Assembly: GCA_031254455.1 (NCBI GenBank)
Contig: JAIRUI010000070.1
Span: 1-50,837, forward strand
Length of the DNA: 50,837 nt
DNA from: Chitinispirillales bacterium
GTDB taxonomy: Bacteria > Fibrobacterota > Chitinivibrionia > Chitinivibrionales > Chitinivibrionaceae
Direction of reading: 5' to 3'
How positions within the stretch are numbered: position 1 is the stretch's first letter; each line of letters opens with the position of its first letter. Shown in pieces: positions 16,703 to 26,031 of this stretch. The position numbers and the translations under genes were made by a program. The notes under the pieces are model-generated. The model was given only the letters and a program-made list of their open reading frames with translations, did no database searches and had not been told where the DNA came from.

Positions 16703-18543
16703 TAAAAAAAGCGATTAGGATTTTTCGCAAAACGGAAGACGTACTCATATTTTTGTGTATAATCGCAATGTTTATTCTTCCGGTTTCCGACATAATTTCA
16801 CGGATATTGCGCACGACTGGAATAAAAGGTTCTGCAGATTTGCAGTATCACCTTGTTGTATGGATTACAATGCTTGGAGCGATGATTGCAAGCCGTCAAA
16901 AACAACATATATCGCTTTCGGCGCTTGCCGGCGTATTTCCCAAGAAAATAAAACGCATGAGTGATTTTTTTTGCGCGACAGTCTGCGGAAGCATAGCGTT
17001 TTCTATCGCATTCTCATCCGTCTCGTTCGTTCAAAACGCATTTTCTTCCTCGCATAAACTTGCCGGCATAATTCCCGTTCAAAATTTTATGGCGGTTATA
17101 CCCGTAGGATTTTTCGTTATTGGGCTGCGAAGTATCGTACGTTCAAAAAAAATATTGACGGCGTTCGCATTTGCCGTATCTCTATGTGCGCCCGTTTTGC
17201 TGGCGTTTTGTCCGTTTGAATTGATAAATGGAATAACGATTCTCTTAATAGTCGTAATTCTTGCGGCGACTGTTTTGGGGTTGCCGATATTTGCGGCTCT
17301 TGGCGGAATTGCCGCACTTTTGTTTTTTGCAAGCGACGCTCAGACTTTCAAATTGTTCGGAATTTTGTCGCTTGCAGATTTCCCCGTAATCGCAAACGAA
17401 GCGTATTCGGTCTTAACCTCTCCGATTTTTCCGTCAATTCCACTCTTCACTATAGCGGGATTTATACTTTCAGAAAGCGACGCCGGCAAACGATTAGTCA
17501 ATTTTTTCCGTTCTTTTTTGGGATCTATCCCCGGCGGAACGGCGATTATGGCGGTTTTGGTATGCGCCTTTTTTACCGCTTTTACCGGAGCGTCCGGCGT
17601 GACAATTTTAGCGCTCGGCGGAATATTGCACATAGTTTTGACAAAACAAAACTACGGTGAAAAATTTACTACCGGCTATCTTACCGCAAGCGGAAGTATC
17701 GGACTTTTATTCCCGCCGTCACTACCGATAATCCTTTACGGAGTTCAGTCGCATACTAACATAAAACACCTGTTTGCCGGAGGGATTTTTCCGGGTATAG
17801 TGTTTATTTCCGTCCTCGCCGCGTACGCGATAATATCGCAAAAGAAAAGTCTGCGGGAAAGAATTCCTTTCGACGCAAAAATTTTTGCAAAATCCTTATG
17901 CGACGCCGGCGGAGAAATAATTCTGCCGATTATTATTCTGCTTCTGTTTTTCAACGGAATCGCCGTAATTGTAGAAACAGGCGCGATTTCTGTACTTTAC
18001 CTGCTTATCTTAATTGTTTTTATCCATAGAGATTTTTCACTGAAAGGATTTGCGAAAGTAATAATAAAATCCGCTCCGATAGCGGGAAGCGTACTTATTA
18101 TTTTGGCGATGGCGAAAGGTTTGTCGTATTATATCGTAGATGCGCAAATTCCGGAAATCCTTACCGATTGGTGCAAAGAAAACATTCAATCGAAATTGAT
18201 ATTTTTGCTGATATTAAACATAGTTTTACTTATCGCCGGATTTTTTATGGATATATTTTCGGCGATTGTCGTTCTTGTTCCTCTAATTTTGCCGATAAGC
18301 CAAGCGTTTGGAATAGATTCGATTCATCTTGGAATAATTTTTCTTGCGAATATGGAATTAGGGTATTTAACACCGCCTGTCGGACTTAATTTATTTTTGG
18401 CGTCCGTGCGATTCAAAAAACCGCTAACCGAAATCTACAGGTCGGTTTTGCCCTTTATAGTCGTTATGTTGGCGGCTGTTTTACTTATAACTTACGTTCC
18501 GGAGATAACGCAATTCGGCGTGGATTTGTTTACAGGAAAATAA
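16699..18543 (+). CDS. TRAP transporter fused small and large permease (DctQ-DctM)
   Basis: The first ~165 residues form a DctQ-like four-helix unit (LQYHLVVWITMLGAMIASRQKQHISL is the typical conserved core). The remaining ~450 residues are a DctM large permease with many helices and motifs such as PLFTIAGFILSESDAGKRLVNF, GASGVTILALGG, GSIGLLFPPSLPIILYG and GYLTPPVGLNLFLASVRF. Together they form a secondary transporter driven by a sodium or proton gradient, normally fed by a periplasmic DctP protein. No DctP gene is nearby. ATG 16699 is preceded by GGAGGATTTTT and overlaps the stop of the upstream gene by 4 nt. The substrate is unknown, but carboxylates are common for the family. Confidence 0.9.
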   Translation: MIKKAIRIFRKTEDVLIFLCIIAMFILPVSDIISRILRTTGIKGSADLQYHLVVWITMLGAMIASRQKQHISLSALAGVFPKKIKRMSDFFCATVCGSIAFSIAFSSVSFVQNAFSSSHKLAGIIPVQNFMAVIPVGFFVIGLRSIVRSKKILTAFAFAVSLCAPVLLAFCPFELINGITILLIVVILAATVLGLPIFAALGGIAALLFFASDAQTFKLFGILSLADFPVIANEAYSVLTSPIFPSIPLFTIAGFILSESDAGKRLVNFFRSFLGSIPGGTAIMAVLVCAFFTAFTGASGVTILALGGILHIVLTKQNYGEKFTTGYLTASGSIGLLFPPSLPIILYGVQSHTNIKHLFAGGIFPGIVFISVLAAYAIISQKKSLRERIPFDAKIFAKSLCDAGGEIILPIIILLLFFNGIAVIVETGAISVLYLLILIVFIHRDFSLKGFAKVIIKSAPIAGSVLIILAMAKGLSYYIVDAQIPEILTDWCKENIQSKLIFLLILNIVLLIAGFFMDIFSAIVVLVPLILPISQAFGIDSIHLGIIFLANMELGYLTPPVGLNLFLASVRFKKPLTEIYRSVLPFIVVMLAAVLLITYVPEITQFGVDLFTGK

Positions 18544-18575
18544 GTTCGTGGAAATTAAAATTAAAGGAGATTTTT

Positions 18576-20312
18576 ATGCGTTTTAACGAAGCGTTTATTT
18601 ATACACTGCGCGAAGATCCGTCAGAAGCGGAATTGGTAAGCCACAAACTTATGACGCGCGCCGGAATGATTATGAAAGTGTCGGCCGGAATTTACAATTA
18701 CCTTCCGCTTGGGTATAGGGTGATTAAAAAAATTGAAAATATAATCCGCGAAGAATTGGCAAAAGAACATTGCGCAGAATTGCTTATGCCGACGGTTGTT
18801 CCGGCGGAACTTTGGCGGGAAAGCGGCAGATGGGGTTATTACGGAAAAGAATTGTTGCGTTTTAAAGATAGAAAAGAAAACGATTTTTGTCTTGGTCCGA
18901 CTCACGAAGAAGTAATTACGGACATAGCGAGAAGGTCGATGAAATCGTATCGTGATTACCCGCGAAACTTATATCAGATTCAGGGTAAATTTCGTGACGA
19001 AACGCGTCCGCGATTCGGTCTCATGCGCGGTCGAGAATTTATTATGAAAGACGGATATTCTTTTCATACTAACGAAGAATGTTTGGACAAAACGTATTGG
19101 AATATGCATGCGGCATATACGAGAATCTTTACGAAATTGGGACTTAAATTTCGTTCGGTGGAAGCTGATTCCGGTGCGATCGGAGGAAGCGTTACGCACG
19201 AATTTCACGTGCTTGCCGACAGCGGAGAAGACAAAATAATATTCTGCACAAAATGCGATTATGCCGCCAATTCGGAAAAAGCGTCAAAACAAATAAACGA
19301 TAATTTTGCGCAGGCAAATAACGAAATCGCACTTCCTCAAGACGTCGAAACGCCAAATAAAAAGTCAATTGAGGAAGTATCGCAGTTTCTGAAAATTCCG
19401 CAAGAGAAAACCATAAAGACGCTTCTTTACGTTATCGACGAAGATAAATTAGTTGCGGTTCTGATTCGCGGCGATTTGGAATGTAACGAAGTAAAATTGC
19501 GTAATTTCTTCAAAGGAAACATCATAGAAGCCGCCGACGAAAACCGTTTGCTTGCGGACGGATTCGCAGTAGGATTTTTGGGACCTGTAGGCTTTAAAAG
19601 CGATGTGAAAATAGCGGCGGATTATTCCGTTAAATCGGTAATTGACGGTGTTATCGGGGCAAACAAAAAAGATTTTCATACTATTCACATTTTGCCTAAA
19701 CGCGACTTGCCCGATTTGGAATACGACGACTTTTCGTTTGCGGACAAGGGTGATTTGTGTCCTGTTTGCGGCGGCTTGTTAGACGTTTGCAGAGGAATTG
19801 AAGTCGGGCAGGTATTCAAATTAGGAACAAAATATTCCAAAGCGATGAATATGACGTATATTGACGAAAGCGGCGAAAACAAAACTCCTACGATGGGATG
19901 CTACGGCATCGGCGTCGGACGAACGGCGGCGGCGGCGATAGAGCAAAATCACGATGAAAACGGAATTATTTTTCCTATTGAAATAGCGCCTTTCTCTGTT
20001 TCGATTTTGCTTTTGGACGCCGAAGATAAACAAGCCGTAGAAATAGCCGAAAAATTGTATCTCGATATTGAAAACGCCGAAACGGGAATCGACGCGCTTT
20101 TTGACGATCGCCAAGAACGCCCGGGCGTAAAATTCAAAGACCACGATTTGATAGGAATACCGATACAAGTGATCGTAGGAACAAGGGGAATAAAAAGTGG
20201 AACCGTAGAGGTGAAAATCCGCGAAAACGCAACGAAAGAATCTGTCGCAATTGATAAAATTTTTGAATACGTCGTGAAAAAAATCGAAGAATTAAAAAGA
20301 AAGATTACATAA
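18576..20312 (+). CDS. proS: Prolyl-tRNA synthetase, bacterial type with editing insertion
   Basis: Class II aminoacyl-tRNA synthetase that charges tRNA-Pro. Class II motifs: LPLGYRVIKKIENIIREE (motif 1 region), FRDETRPRFGLMRGREFIMKDGYSF (motif 2) and GCYGIGVGRT (motif 3). A long insertion at about residues 225-385 resembles the YbaK/INS editing domain, with a C-terminal anticodon-binding domain from about 470. The 578-residue length fits the bacterial ProS type. A strong AAAGGAG site lies before the ATG. It starts 32 nt after the TRAP permease and probably ends the forward operon. Confidence 0.97.
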   Translation: MRFNEAFIYTLREDPSEAELVSHKLMTRAGMIMKVSAGIYNYLPLGYRVIKKIENIIREELAKEHCAELLMPTVVPAELWRESGRWGYYGKELLRFKDRKENDFCLGPTHEEVITDIARRSMKSYRDYPRNLYQIQGKFRDETRPRFGLMRGREFIMKDGYSFHTNEECLDKTYWNMHAAYTRIFTKLGLKFRSVEADSGAIGGSVTHEFHVLADSGEDKIIFCTKCDYAANSEKASKQINDNFAQANNEIALPQDVETPNKKSIEEVSQFLKIPQEKTIKTLLYVIDEDKLVAVLIRGDLECNEVKLRNFFKGNIIEAADENRLLADGFAVGFLGPVGFKSDVKIAADYSVKSVIDGVIGANKKDFHTIHILPKRDLPDLEYDDFSFADKGDLCPVCGGLLDVCRGIEVGQVFKLGTKYSKAMNMTYIDESGENKTPTMGCYGIGVGRTAAAAIEQNHDENGIIFPIEIAPFSVSILLLDAEDKQAVEIAEKLYLDIENAETGIDALFDDRQERPGVKFKDHDLIGIPIQVIVGTRGIKSGTVEVKIRENATKESVAIDKIFEYVVKKIEELKRKIT

Positions 20313-20314
20313 AA

Positions 20315-20343
20315 TGCTTGTCGCCTTAATTGCACGACAAGCA
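20315..20343 (-). terminator. Hairpin between proS and the CE4 genes
   Basis: A 9-bp perfect stem (TGCTTGTCG / CGACAAGCA) encloses an 11-nt loop. Read on the reverse strand it is followed by TTTT, so it can end transcripts of the two CE4-type genes; on the forward strand it lies directly after the proS stop codon, but no T-run follows there. It lies between convergent genes. Confidence 0.6.
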
Positions 20344-20370
20344 CGTATGTAATTTCCAGAAAACTTCTTT

Positions 20371-23159
20371 CTACAACACAAGCGATTTCAACGTCGTCTT
20401 CATCTGCTTGTTGTGAATGCGAATCATATACATTCCTTTCGCGACGTTGCCGAGAGAAAGAGTGTTGAGACCGGCGCGCAGATTCTCGTTCTTAAACGAC
20501 TTAATAATACGTCCGTTTATGCCGATAACGTCAACGGTGTAAATTCCGGACGCCGAAAGATTGAGTTTAAGCGCGTTGCCCGACATCGCTTGAACCGAAA
20601 TTCTCTGCATAACCGCTTTTTGTCCGTTTGCTATACCGACCTTTATTCCCTGCGTCTGTTCGCCGCTGTAAAGAGTAAAATCCTTTATAGAAAGCAAAGT
20701 TTTCGGGTCTATTTTCGGAAATTCTTTTCCGCTGGGTTCGGGAATTTGGATTGCGACCTCAATACCTGTAATCGTTTTTGTAAAATCGGTTCCTTGCGCG
20801 TGCAAACCGACCAAATCCGGATAATCCGTACCGACGTACTGATTTCTCTGGAAAGCGCTTATCGGAATTTGTCCGCTTTCGACTTCGCGGCTCAAATTAC
20901 TCAAAGTTATTTCATACGGATAACCTTTATCGAACTCGTCGTTTGTAATCAAGCGAATCGTGAGCGGAGCGGTAGTTTTGTATGTTAAAGATATATGGTC
21001 AAATTCAAATTCACCGGCATCGCCGTAAATAGAGTAGCCTGCGTCTTCGGATTGATCCTTGATTAACGTCGTAGTGATTTCCGCATCTGTAATATTGCCG
21101 ATAATTTTGGGCTTGTTTGTAATCGATTTATTTTCGTACGTAAAAAATTCCCAATCGCCGATATCGGTAATTTTTTTCTCGTCTTTACCGACTTTTACTT
21201 TCGCGACAAGCGATTTCACGTATTCGATAGTCTGTTTTCCACTGTAAAAAAACGCACCGTTATTAAGTCCGTGATCACGAATTTTTTCCCAAGTTTCAAT
21301 CCTGTCCTCCCAACTATTCCAATTATTCTTTACTACTAAACCGTAAGCGTCTTTGTTGGCGTCGTTCATAAGCGTCGCGTAATCGTAAATCGGAGTAAAA
21401 TAATCGGTGTGACAGCCGATTTGAAACGGCGCTTTCCCCCCTCTCATGCGTTGATCAAGCGAATATTCCATCGTTTTTATAGCGATGTTTTTCGGCGTCC
21501 CGTAAAGAATAAACAAATTGAAATCGAATCCGGTAATTTTCCCGTTTTTCATCCACTCGTCACGATCTTCCTGCGTAGGCGATTCACCCTCTCCTTCAGC
21601 GATTAGTTTGTGATTTTGCCAAACTTCTTCACGGTATGCCGGAGGAACGATCAAAACGGCGACCGGAATCTGCCAAACGCCGTAGGGAAGCGAATCGAAA
21701 TTACTTTTGTTTTCACCCGCCATTCTCTGCCACGCGACATTCGGCGAACCGTTGTCCATAGTGTAGGGCCAAAGTTGATTAGTCCCGTCCATATTGTATT
21801 CGTAACCCTCTTCGTTGCCGCAGTCATACAAATATCCCAAATCTTTCAACGCGTAAAACAAACCGGAACTTACCTCCAAACGCGGAGCGCGGAAAGCGAC
21901 ACAAGTTCCTTTCGCCGCCGAAAGTCCGTAAGCGTCCGTCAATTCCCTTTCCGCAAGCGAAATAAGTCCTTTCCAAGCCTTTGCCGAAAGTACTTTGCCG
22001 GCATATCCTTTCCAACCCATATATTGCCAAATATTACCGTCTCTTTGACCGAAAGCCTCCGCTTCGTTTGTGATGAACGTTTCGCCGTCCGGCATAGTTA
22101 CTGTATCTATTTTCGACGCGTCATAGCCCTCGCCGCCCCAAAGCCCAAACCCGTCGAGATAGGCTTCGCCGCCGTCAGGTAAGGACGATATCGGTTCTCC
22201 CTTTTTGTTTGGAAGCGGAGAGTTGGTTTCCATATGGTCGATAGTGTGATTGCCTATTTCATGTCCTAATTCTATCACCTCGGCAAATACTTCTTCAATG
22301 TAGCCGCGAGTGAAAAGTTTTGAATAATCCTTTGCCGCATCCGCCGCCTGATCGTTAAAAATCGCATATTCCCGTCCCCAAGTTACCGAAATTTTTGAAT
22401 GTCTTGATCCCCAAGCGGTTCCCGAAGCGTAAAATTCTTCGTTGGGTACGTAATATCCGTATTTTGATTCTCTGGACTGCCAATCGATCGGAAACGCCGA
22501 AACGATAAGTCCCGTAATCACGTTGAAAGTCATCGTAATCGGGCTGCCGTCGCCAAGATTGTGTTTAAATATTTTATCCGTAAAAGGTCTTACCATAGTC
22601 CAAGCGTCCGAATTGTCGGGAGTTTGGTTGTTTGTCGCAGCGTCCGCAATCCAATCGGTGCAAGCATAAATTACGTCGTTATAAAGAACCGTGTCAGAAT
22701 ATCCGCCTGGCTTATTCGGGCTGTAATAAGGAGCGGCTCCTCTGCTTAAAAGCATAGGCGACGACGGATCCCATTTGGAACAACCGGGATTATTGCGTCC
22801 CGCAAGACTGTACGCGGCCCAGCCCATCCCGAAACCGCCCTCTTTAATTTTTAACTCGTTTTTATTTTGCGTAGTAACCCAGCCGCCTTCATCCCGCAAA
22901 CCGCCGACCCAGTTTACAGAAGCAAATTGTCCCGCGGTCGTCGTAGGACCTTCGTAATTAGTGCCTTTTTTACCCGAATACGCGTTGTCGTCCCAAATAA
23001 AAGCGACGATTTGTTTTATGGTGTCTAACCCCCCCCGCCGGAAGGCGGAAGCGGAGATGGGAAATTGTAATTTTGAGCGCACACTAAAAAAGCGGATGCC
23101 AGCGCTAAAAGCGCCGACATCTTTATACTGTCCGATTTGAAAAAGAATTTTCTTAACAT
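20371..23159 (-). CDS. Secreted polysaccharide deacetylase-like (CE4/NodB) protein, frame interrupted at a poly-G tract (phase-off state)
   Basis: Read from ATG 23159 (ribosome site AAAGGA), the frame codes a signal peptide (MLRKFFFKSDSIKMSALLAL... FLVCAQ) and NYNFPSPLPPSG, then meets G8 at 23029-23036 and a stop (TAG) just after. The rest of the gene is open in another frame. One more G (G9) would join them into a 929-residue protein that aligns with its neighbour (...KQ-V-FIWDDN...). The NodB core has WDD, GNHTIDHMETNSP, FRAPRLE and GCHTDYF, matching the Asp, His and Arg motifs of CE4 deacetylases. A C-terminal beta-rich region and a T9SS-type sorting domain follow. The alternative start GTG 23082 has no ribosome site and no signal peptide. 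A sequencing error in the tract is possible. Confidence 0.8.
20396..20511 (-). repeat. 116-bp segment identical between the two tandem CE4 paralogs (copy 1)
   Basis: This stretch of the sorting-domain coding region is identical base for base to 23206-23321 in the paralog, while the deacetylase parts differ at many sites. The flanks on both sides differ by scattered single bases. Recent gene conversion or strong constraint on the sorting domain would explain it. Confidence 0.85.
23029..23036 (-). repeat. G8 homopolymer tract that sets the frame of the CE4-type gene
   Basis: Eight G on the coding (reverse) strand lie just after the signal-peptide coding part. With 8 G the frame ends in a stop immediately downstream; with 6 or 9 G it continues into the deacetylase domain. 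Tracts of this kind are known contingency loci in other bacteria, where slipped-strand errors change the count. Apart from the G15 tract at 25905-25919, I saw no other G or C run of this length in the window. Confidence 0.8.
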
Positions 23160-23180
23160 AGAAGTTTCCTTTGTTTTTGA

Positions 23181-25943
23181 CTACAATACAAGCGATTTCA
23201 ACGTTGTCTTCATCTGCTTGTTGTGAATGCGAATCATATACATTCCTTTCGCGACGTTGCCGAGAGAAAGAGTGTTGAGACCGGCGCGCAGATTCTCGTT
23301 CTTAAACGACTTAATAATACGACCGTTTATACCGATAACGTCAACGTTGTAAACTCCGGACGCCGCAAGATTGAGTTTAAGCGCGTTGGCCGACATCGCT
23401 TGAACCGTAATTCTCTGTACAGCGACTTTCTGTTTACCTGTTGCAATGCCAACCTCAATGTCTTGCGTCTGTTCGCCGCTATAAAGAGTAAAATCTTTTA
23501 TCGAAAGCAAAGTTCTCTGCGATTTGTTTTCAGGAACCTGAACGGCGACCTCAATCGCAATAATATCTTTTGTAAAATCGGTTCCTTTCGCATGCAAACC
23601 GACCAAACTCGAATGATCGGCGCCGACATATTGATTTCTCTGAAAAGCGCTTATAGGAATTTGTCCGCTTTGCACAAAACGACTCATATTCGCTACGCTC
23701 GCGTCCCACCCGTTGAGATTGCCTAAGGTAATTTCATACGGATACGCCTCGTCAATCGGATCGTCGGTAATCAAGCGAATAGTTAACGGCGCACTGGTAG
23801 AATAAGAAAGCGAAATATGGTCGAATTCAAAATCGCCGGCATCACCGTAGATAGCGTAACCGGCGACCTCGGTTTCAGACGCTTCGGTATTTATTTCGGC
23901 GTTTACAATATCGCCGTCAAAATTATCTGAGATTGCCGTGGATTTATCTTCATGCGAGAAAAATTCCCACCCGCCGATATCGGTAATATTTTTTTTATCT
24001 TCGCCGACTTTTACCTTTGCGACAAGTTCTTTTACGTATTCAATCGTTTCTTTACCGCTTTTAAAAAGCGCGCCGTTTAAAATTCCGTAATCGCGAATAT
24101 CTTCCCATACGTCTTTTCTGTCCGACCAACTGTTCATATTTTCTGTTATCACTAATCCGTAACTTTTTTTGTTTGCGTCGTTTAATAGCGTCGCGTTGTC
24201 ATAGATCGGGGTGAAATAATCGGTGTGACAGCCGATTTGGAACGGCGCTTTTCCGCCGTTCATACGCTGGTCGAGCGAATAGCGCATCGTCGCTTTAGCC
24301 GCTTCTTTGCTCGCTCCGTAAAGAATGAACAAGTTAAAGTCAAAACCTGTGATTTTTCCGGTTTTCTTCCAATCCACTTCTTCTTCATCTGAAGGAGAAT
24401 CGCCTTCTCCGGCTCTAACTTTTTTGTGATTTTGCCAAACTCCGTCGCGGTATAATTCCGGAACAATCAAAACGGCGACCGGAATTTCCCAAATACCGTA
24501 CGGAAGCGAATCGAAATTACTCATGTCTTCACCTACCGCTCTCTGCCATGCTACGTTTGGAGAGCCGTTATCCGTCGTGTAGGGCCACAGATGGTTAGTT
24601 CCGTCCATATTGTATTCATAACCTTCTTCGTTACCGCAGTCGTACAAATATCCCAGATCTTTCAAAGCCCAGAACAAATCGGAATTAACTTCCAAACGAG
24701 GAGCGCGAAACGCTATACAATTTTTCGCCTGCGCCGATATATCGTAAGCCGCGGTCAACTCTGTTTCGGCAAGGGATATAAGACCTTTCCAGGCATTTTT
24801 CGAAAGTACTTTACCGGCGTAGCCTTTCCAACCCATATATTGCCAAACGTTACCTTTTCTTTGTCCAAAATCTTTTGCTTCGTCGGTGATAAATTTTTTT
24901 CCGCTTGGCAAAGTTACTGTGTCGATTTCGGCATTGTCCATCCCCTCGCCGTTCCATTTCGCAAAACCGTCCATATATGCCGTACCGCTGCCATTACCTG
25001 GCGCATTACCAATTGCGGGGTATGCGTTTCCCGCCGCATAAGGAAGCGGAGAGTTTGTTTCCATATGGTCGATTGTGTGGTTTCCTATCTCGTGACCTAA
25101 TTGCATTGTTTCACGGAATACGTCTTCAAGAAAAGAAAAATAAGCGAGTTTTGACTGGTCTTTAGAGTTTGCCGCCGCCGCGTCGGTATAAATACCGTAC
25201 TCTCTTCCCCAAGTTATCGAAATTTTTTGATGTCTTTCTTGCGGCAACGGTAAAGGATAAAATTCATCGTTAGGCACATAATATCCGTATTTGGACTCTC
25301 TTGCCAAATAATTAACAGGAAACGACGGAACTATAAGTCCAGTAATCACGTTAAAAGTCATCGTAATCGGACTGCCGTCATCATTGGTTTTTATCGGAGT
25401 AATACTTGAAAGGTCTCTAACTTTTTCCCAACCTGTATAATCTTCCGTAGAGGATTCAGGAGATGTTCCTTTCGACATCCATCCTTTCGCTCTCCATATA
25501 GCGTCTTTGTATATCACTTCATCGCCTGTACTCCAATTTTCTACGAGATAATTCCAATACATCGTTTGTAACGGTTCATAGCCGGCTAACGACTTTGCCG
25601 CCCACGCCATACCGTAATCGCCTTCTCTAAGGTTGTCGTTATTGAATGAGGTTTTACTATAAAGTCCTCCGGCCTCCAATCTTAAACCGCCCGTCCAACT
25701 ATTATCGGCGAACGCCTTGTTTGACGTCGGGAAATTACTACCCTCGTAGTTTGTTCCGTTTTTACCGGAATACGAATTATCGTCCCAAATAAAAGTAACG
25801 TATTGCTTTACCCCCGCAGTGTCGCCCGTCGGCGGCATAGGAGACGGAAAAGCGTAATCATAAGGTCCGGCAAACGACAATACCGCTGCAAAAATAACGG
25901 CAAGCCCCCCCCCCCCCCCAATTAAACAAGTATTTTTTAACAT
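23181..25943 (-). CDS. Secreted polysaccharide deacetylase-like (CE4/NodB) protein with G15 tract in the signal peptide (in frame)
   Basis: A 920-residue protein starting at ATG 25943 after a GGAGG site. The signal peptide reads MLKNTCLI, five glycines from a G15 tract, then LAVIFAAVLSFAG. The NodB core shows TFIWDDN, LGHEIGNHTIDHMETNSP, CIAFRAPRLEVNS, and QIGCHTDYFTP, so all metal and catalytic positions of CE4 enzymes appear present. A beta-rich region at about 680-840 resembles a carbohydrate-binding module, and the last ~75 residues (NALKLNLAASGVYNVDV, GMYMIRIHNK) are a T9SS-type sorting domain. It probably acts on acetylated polysaccharides at the cell surface or outside. The paralog gene follows after 21 nt, in one transcript. 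The substrate is unknown. Confidence 0.85.
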   Translation of the reverse strand: MLKNTCLIGGGGGLAVIFAAVLSFAGPYDYAFPSPMPPTGDTAGVKQYVTFIWDDNSYSGKNGTNYEGSNFPTSNKAFADNSWTGGLRLEAGGLYSKTSFNNDNLREGDYGMAWAAKSLAGYEPLQTMYWNYLVENWSTGDEVIYKDAIWRAKGWMSKGTSPESSTEDYTGWEKVRDLSSITPIKTNDDGSPITMTFNVITGLIVPSFPVNYLARESKYGYYVPNDEFYPLPLPQERHQKISITWGREYGIYTDAAAANSKDQSKLAYFSFLEDVFRETMQLGHEIGNHTIDHMETNSPLPYAAGNAYPAIGNAPGNGSGTAYMDGFAKWNGEGMDNAEIDTVTLPSGKKFITDEAKDFGQRKGNVWQYMGWKGYAGKVLSKNAWKGLISLAETELTAAYDISAQAKNCIAFRAPRLEVNSDLFWALKDLGYLYDCGNEEGYEYNMDGTNHLWPYTTDNGSPNVAWQRAVGEDMSNFDSLPYGIWEIPVAVLIVPELYRDGVWQNHKKVRAGEGDSPSDEEEVDWKKTGKITGFDFNLFILYGASKEAAKATMRYSLDQRMNGGKAPFQIGCHTDYFTPIYDNATLLNDANKKSYGLVITENMNSWSDRKDVWEDIRDYGILNGALFKSGKETIEYVKELVAKVKVGEDKKNITDIGGWEFFSHEDKSTAISDNFDGDIVNAEINTEASETEVAGYAIYGDAGDFEFDHISLSYSTSAPLTIRLITDDPIDEAYPYEITLGNLNGWDASVANMSRFVQSGQIPISAFQRNQYVGADHSSLVGLHAKGTDFTKDIIAIEVAVQVPENKSQRTLLSIKDFTLYSGEQTQDIEVGIATGKQKVAVQRITVQAMSANALKLNLAASGVYNVDVIGINGRIIKSFKNENLRAGLNTLSLGNVAKGMYMIRIHNKQMKTTLKSLVL
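23206..23321 (-). repeat. 116-bp segment identical between the two tandem CE4 paralogs (copy 2)
   Basis: Second copy of the identical block, offset by 2810 bp. The two copies are direct repeats, so recombination between them could fuse the two genes and delete one paralog's body. Confidence 0.85.
25905..25919 (-). repeat. G15 homopolymer tract inside a signal-peptide coding region
   Basis: Fifteen G on the coding strand encode five consecutive glycines between codons 9 and 13 of the CE4-type gene. The count is a multiple of three, so the gene is open here. Loss or gain of one or two G would shift the frame within the first 15 codons and abolish the product, so the tract can act as an on/off switch. 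Confidence 0.85.
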
Positions 25944-26031
25944 ACAAACCTCCATGAAAAATTTTTGTTTTATATCACGTTAAAGAATAATACTATATAA
26001 AAAATAATACAAAAAAGAAAAAATTGCTTAA

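Noticed and set aside
20413..22182. Forward-strand ORFs within the CE4-type gene
   Set aside because: They mirror the coding strand of a clear secreted enzyme; repeated at 23223 only because the two paralogs are similar.
20371..23082. Cytoplasmic deacetylase starting at GTG 23082
   Set aside because: There is no ribosome site or signal peptide, whereas the upstream frame has both; the poly-G frameshift explains it better.
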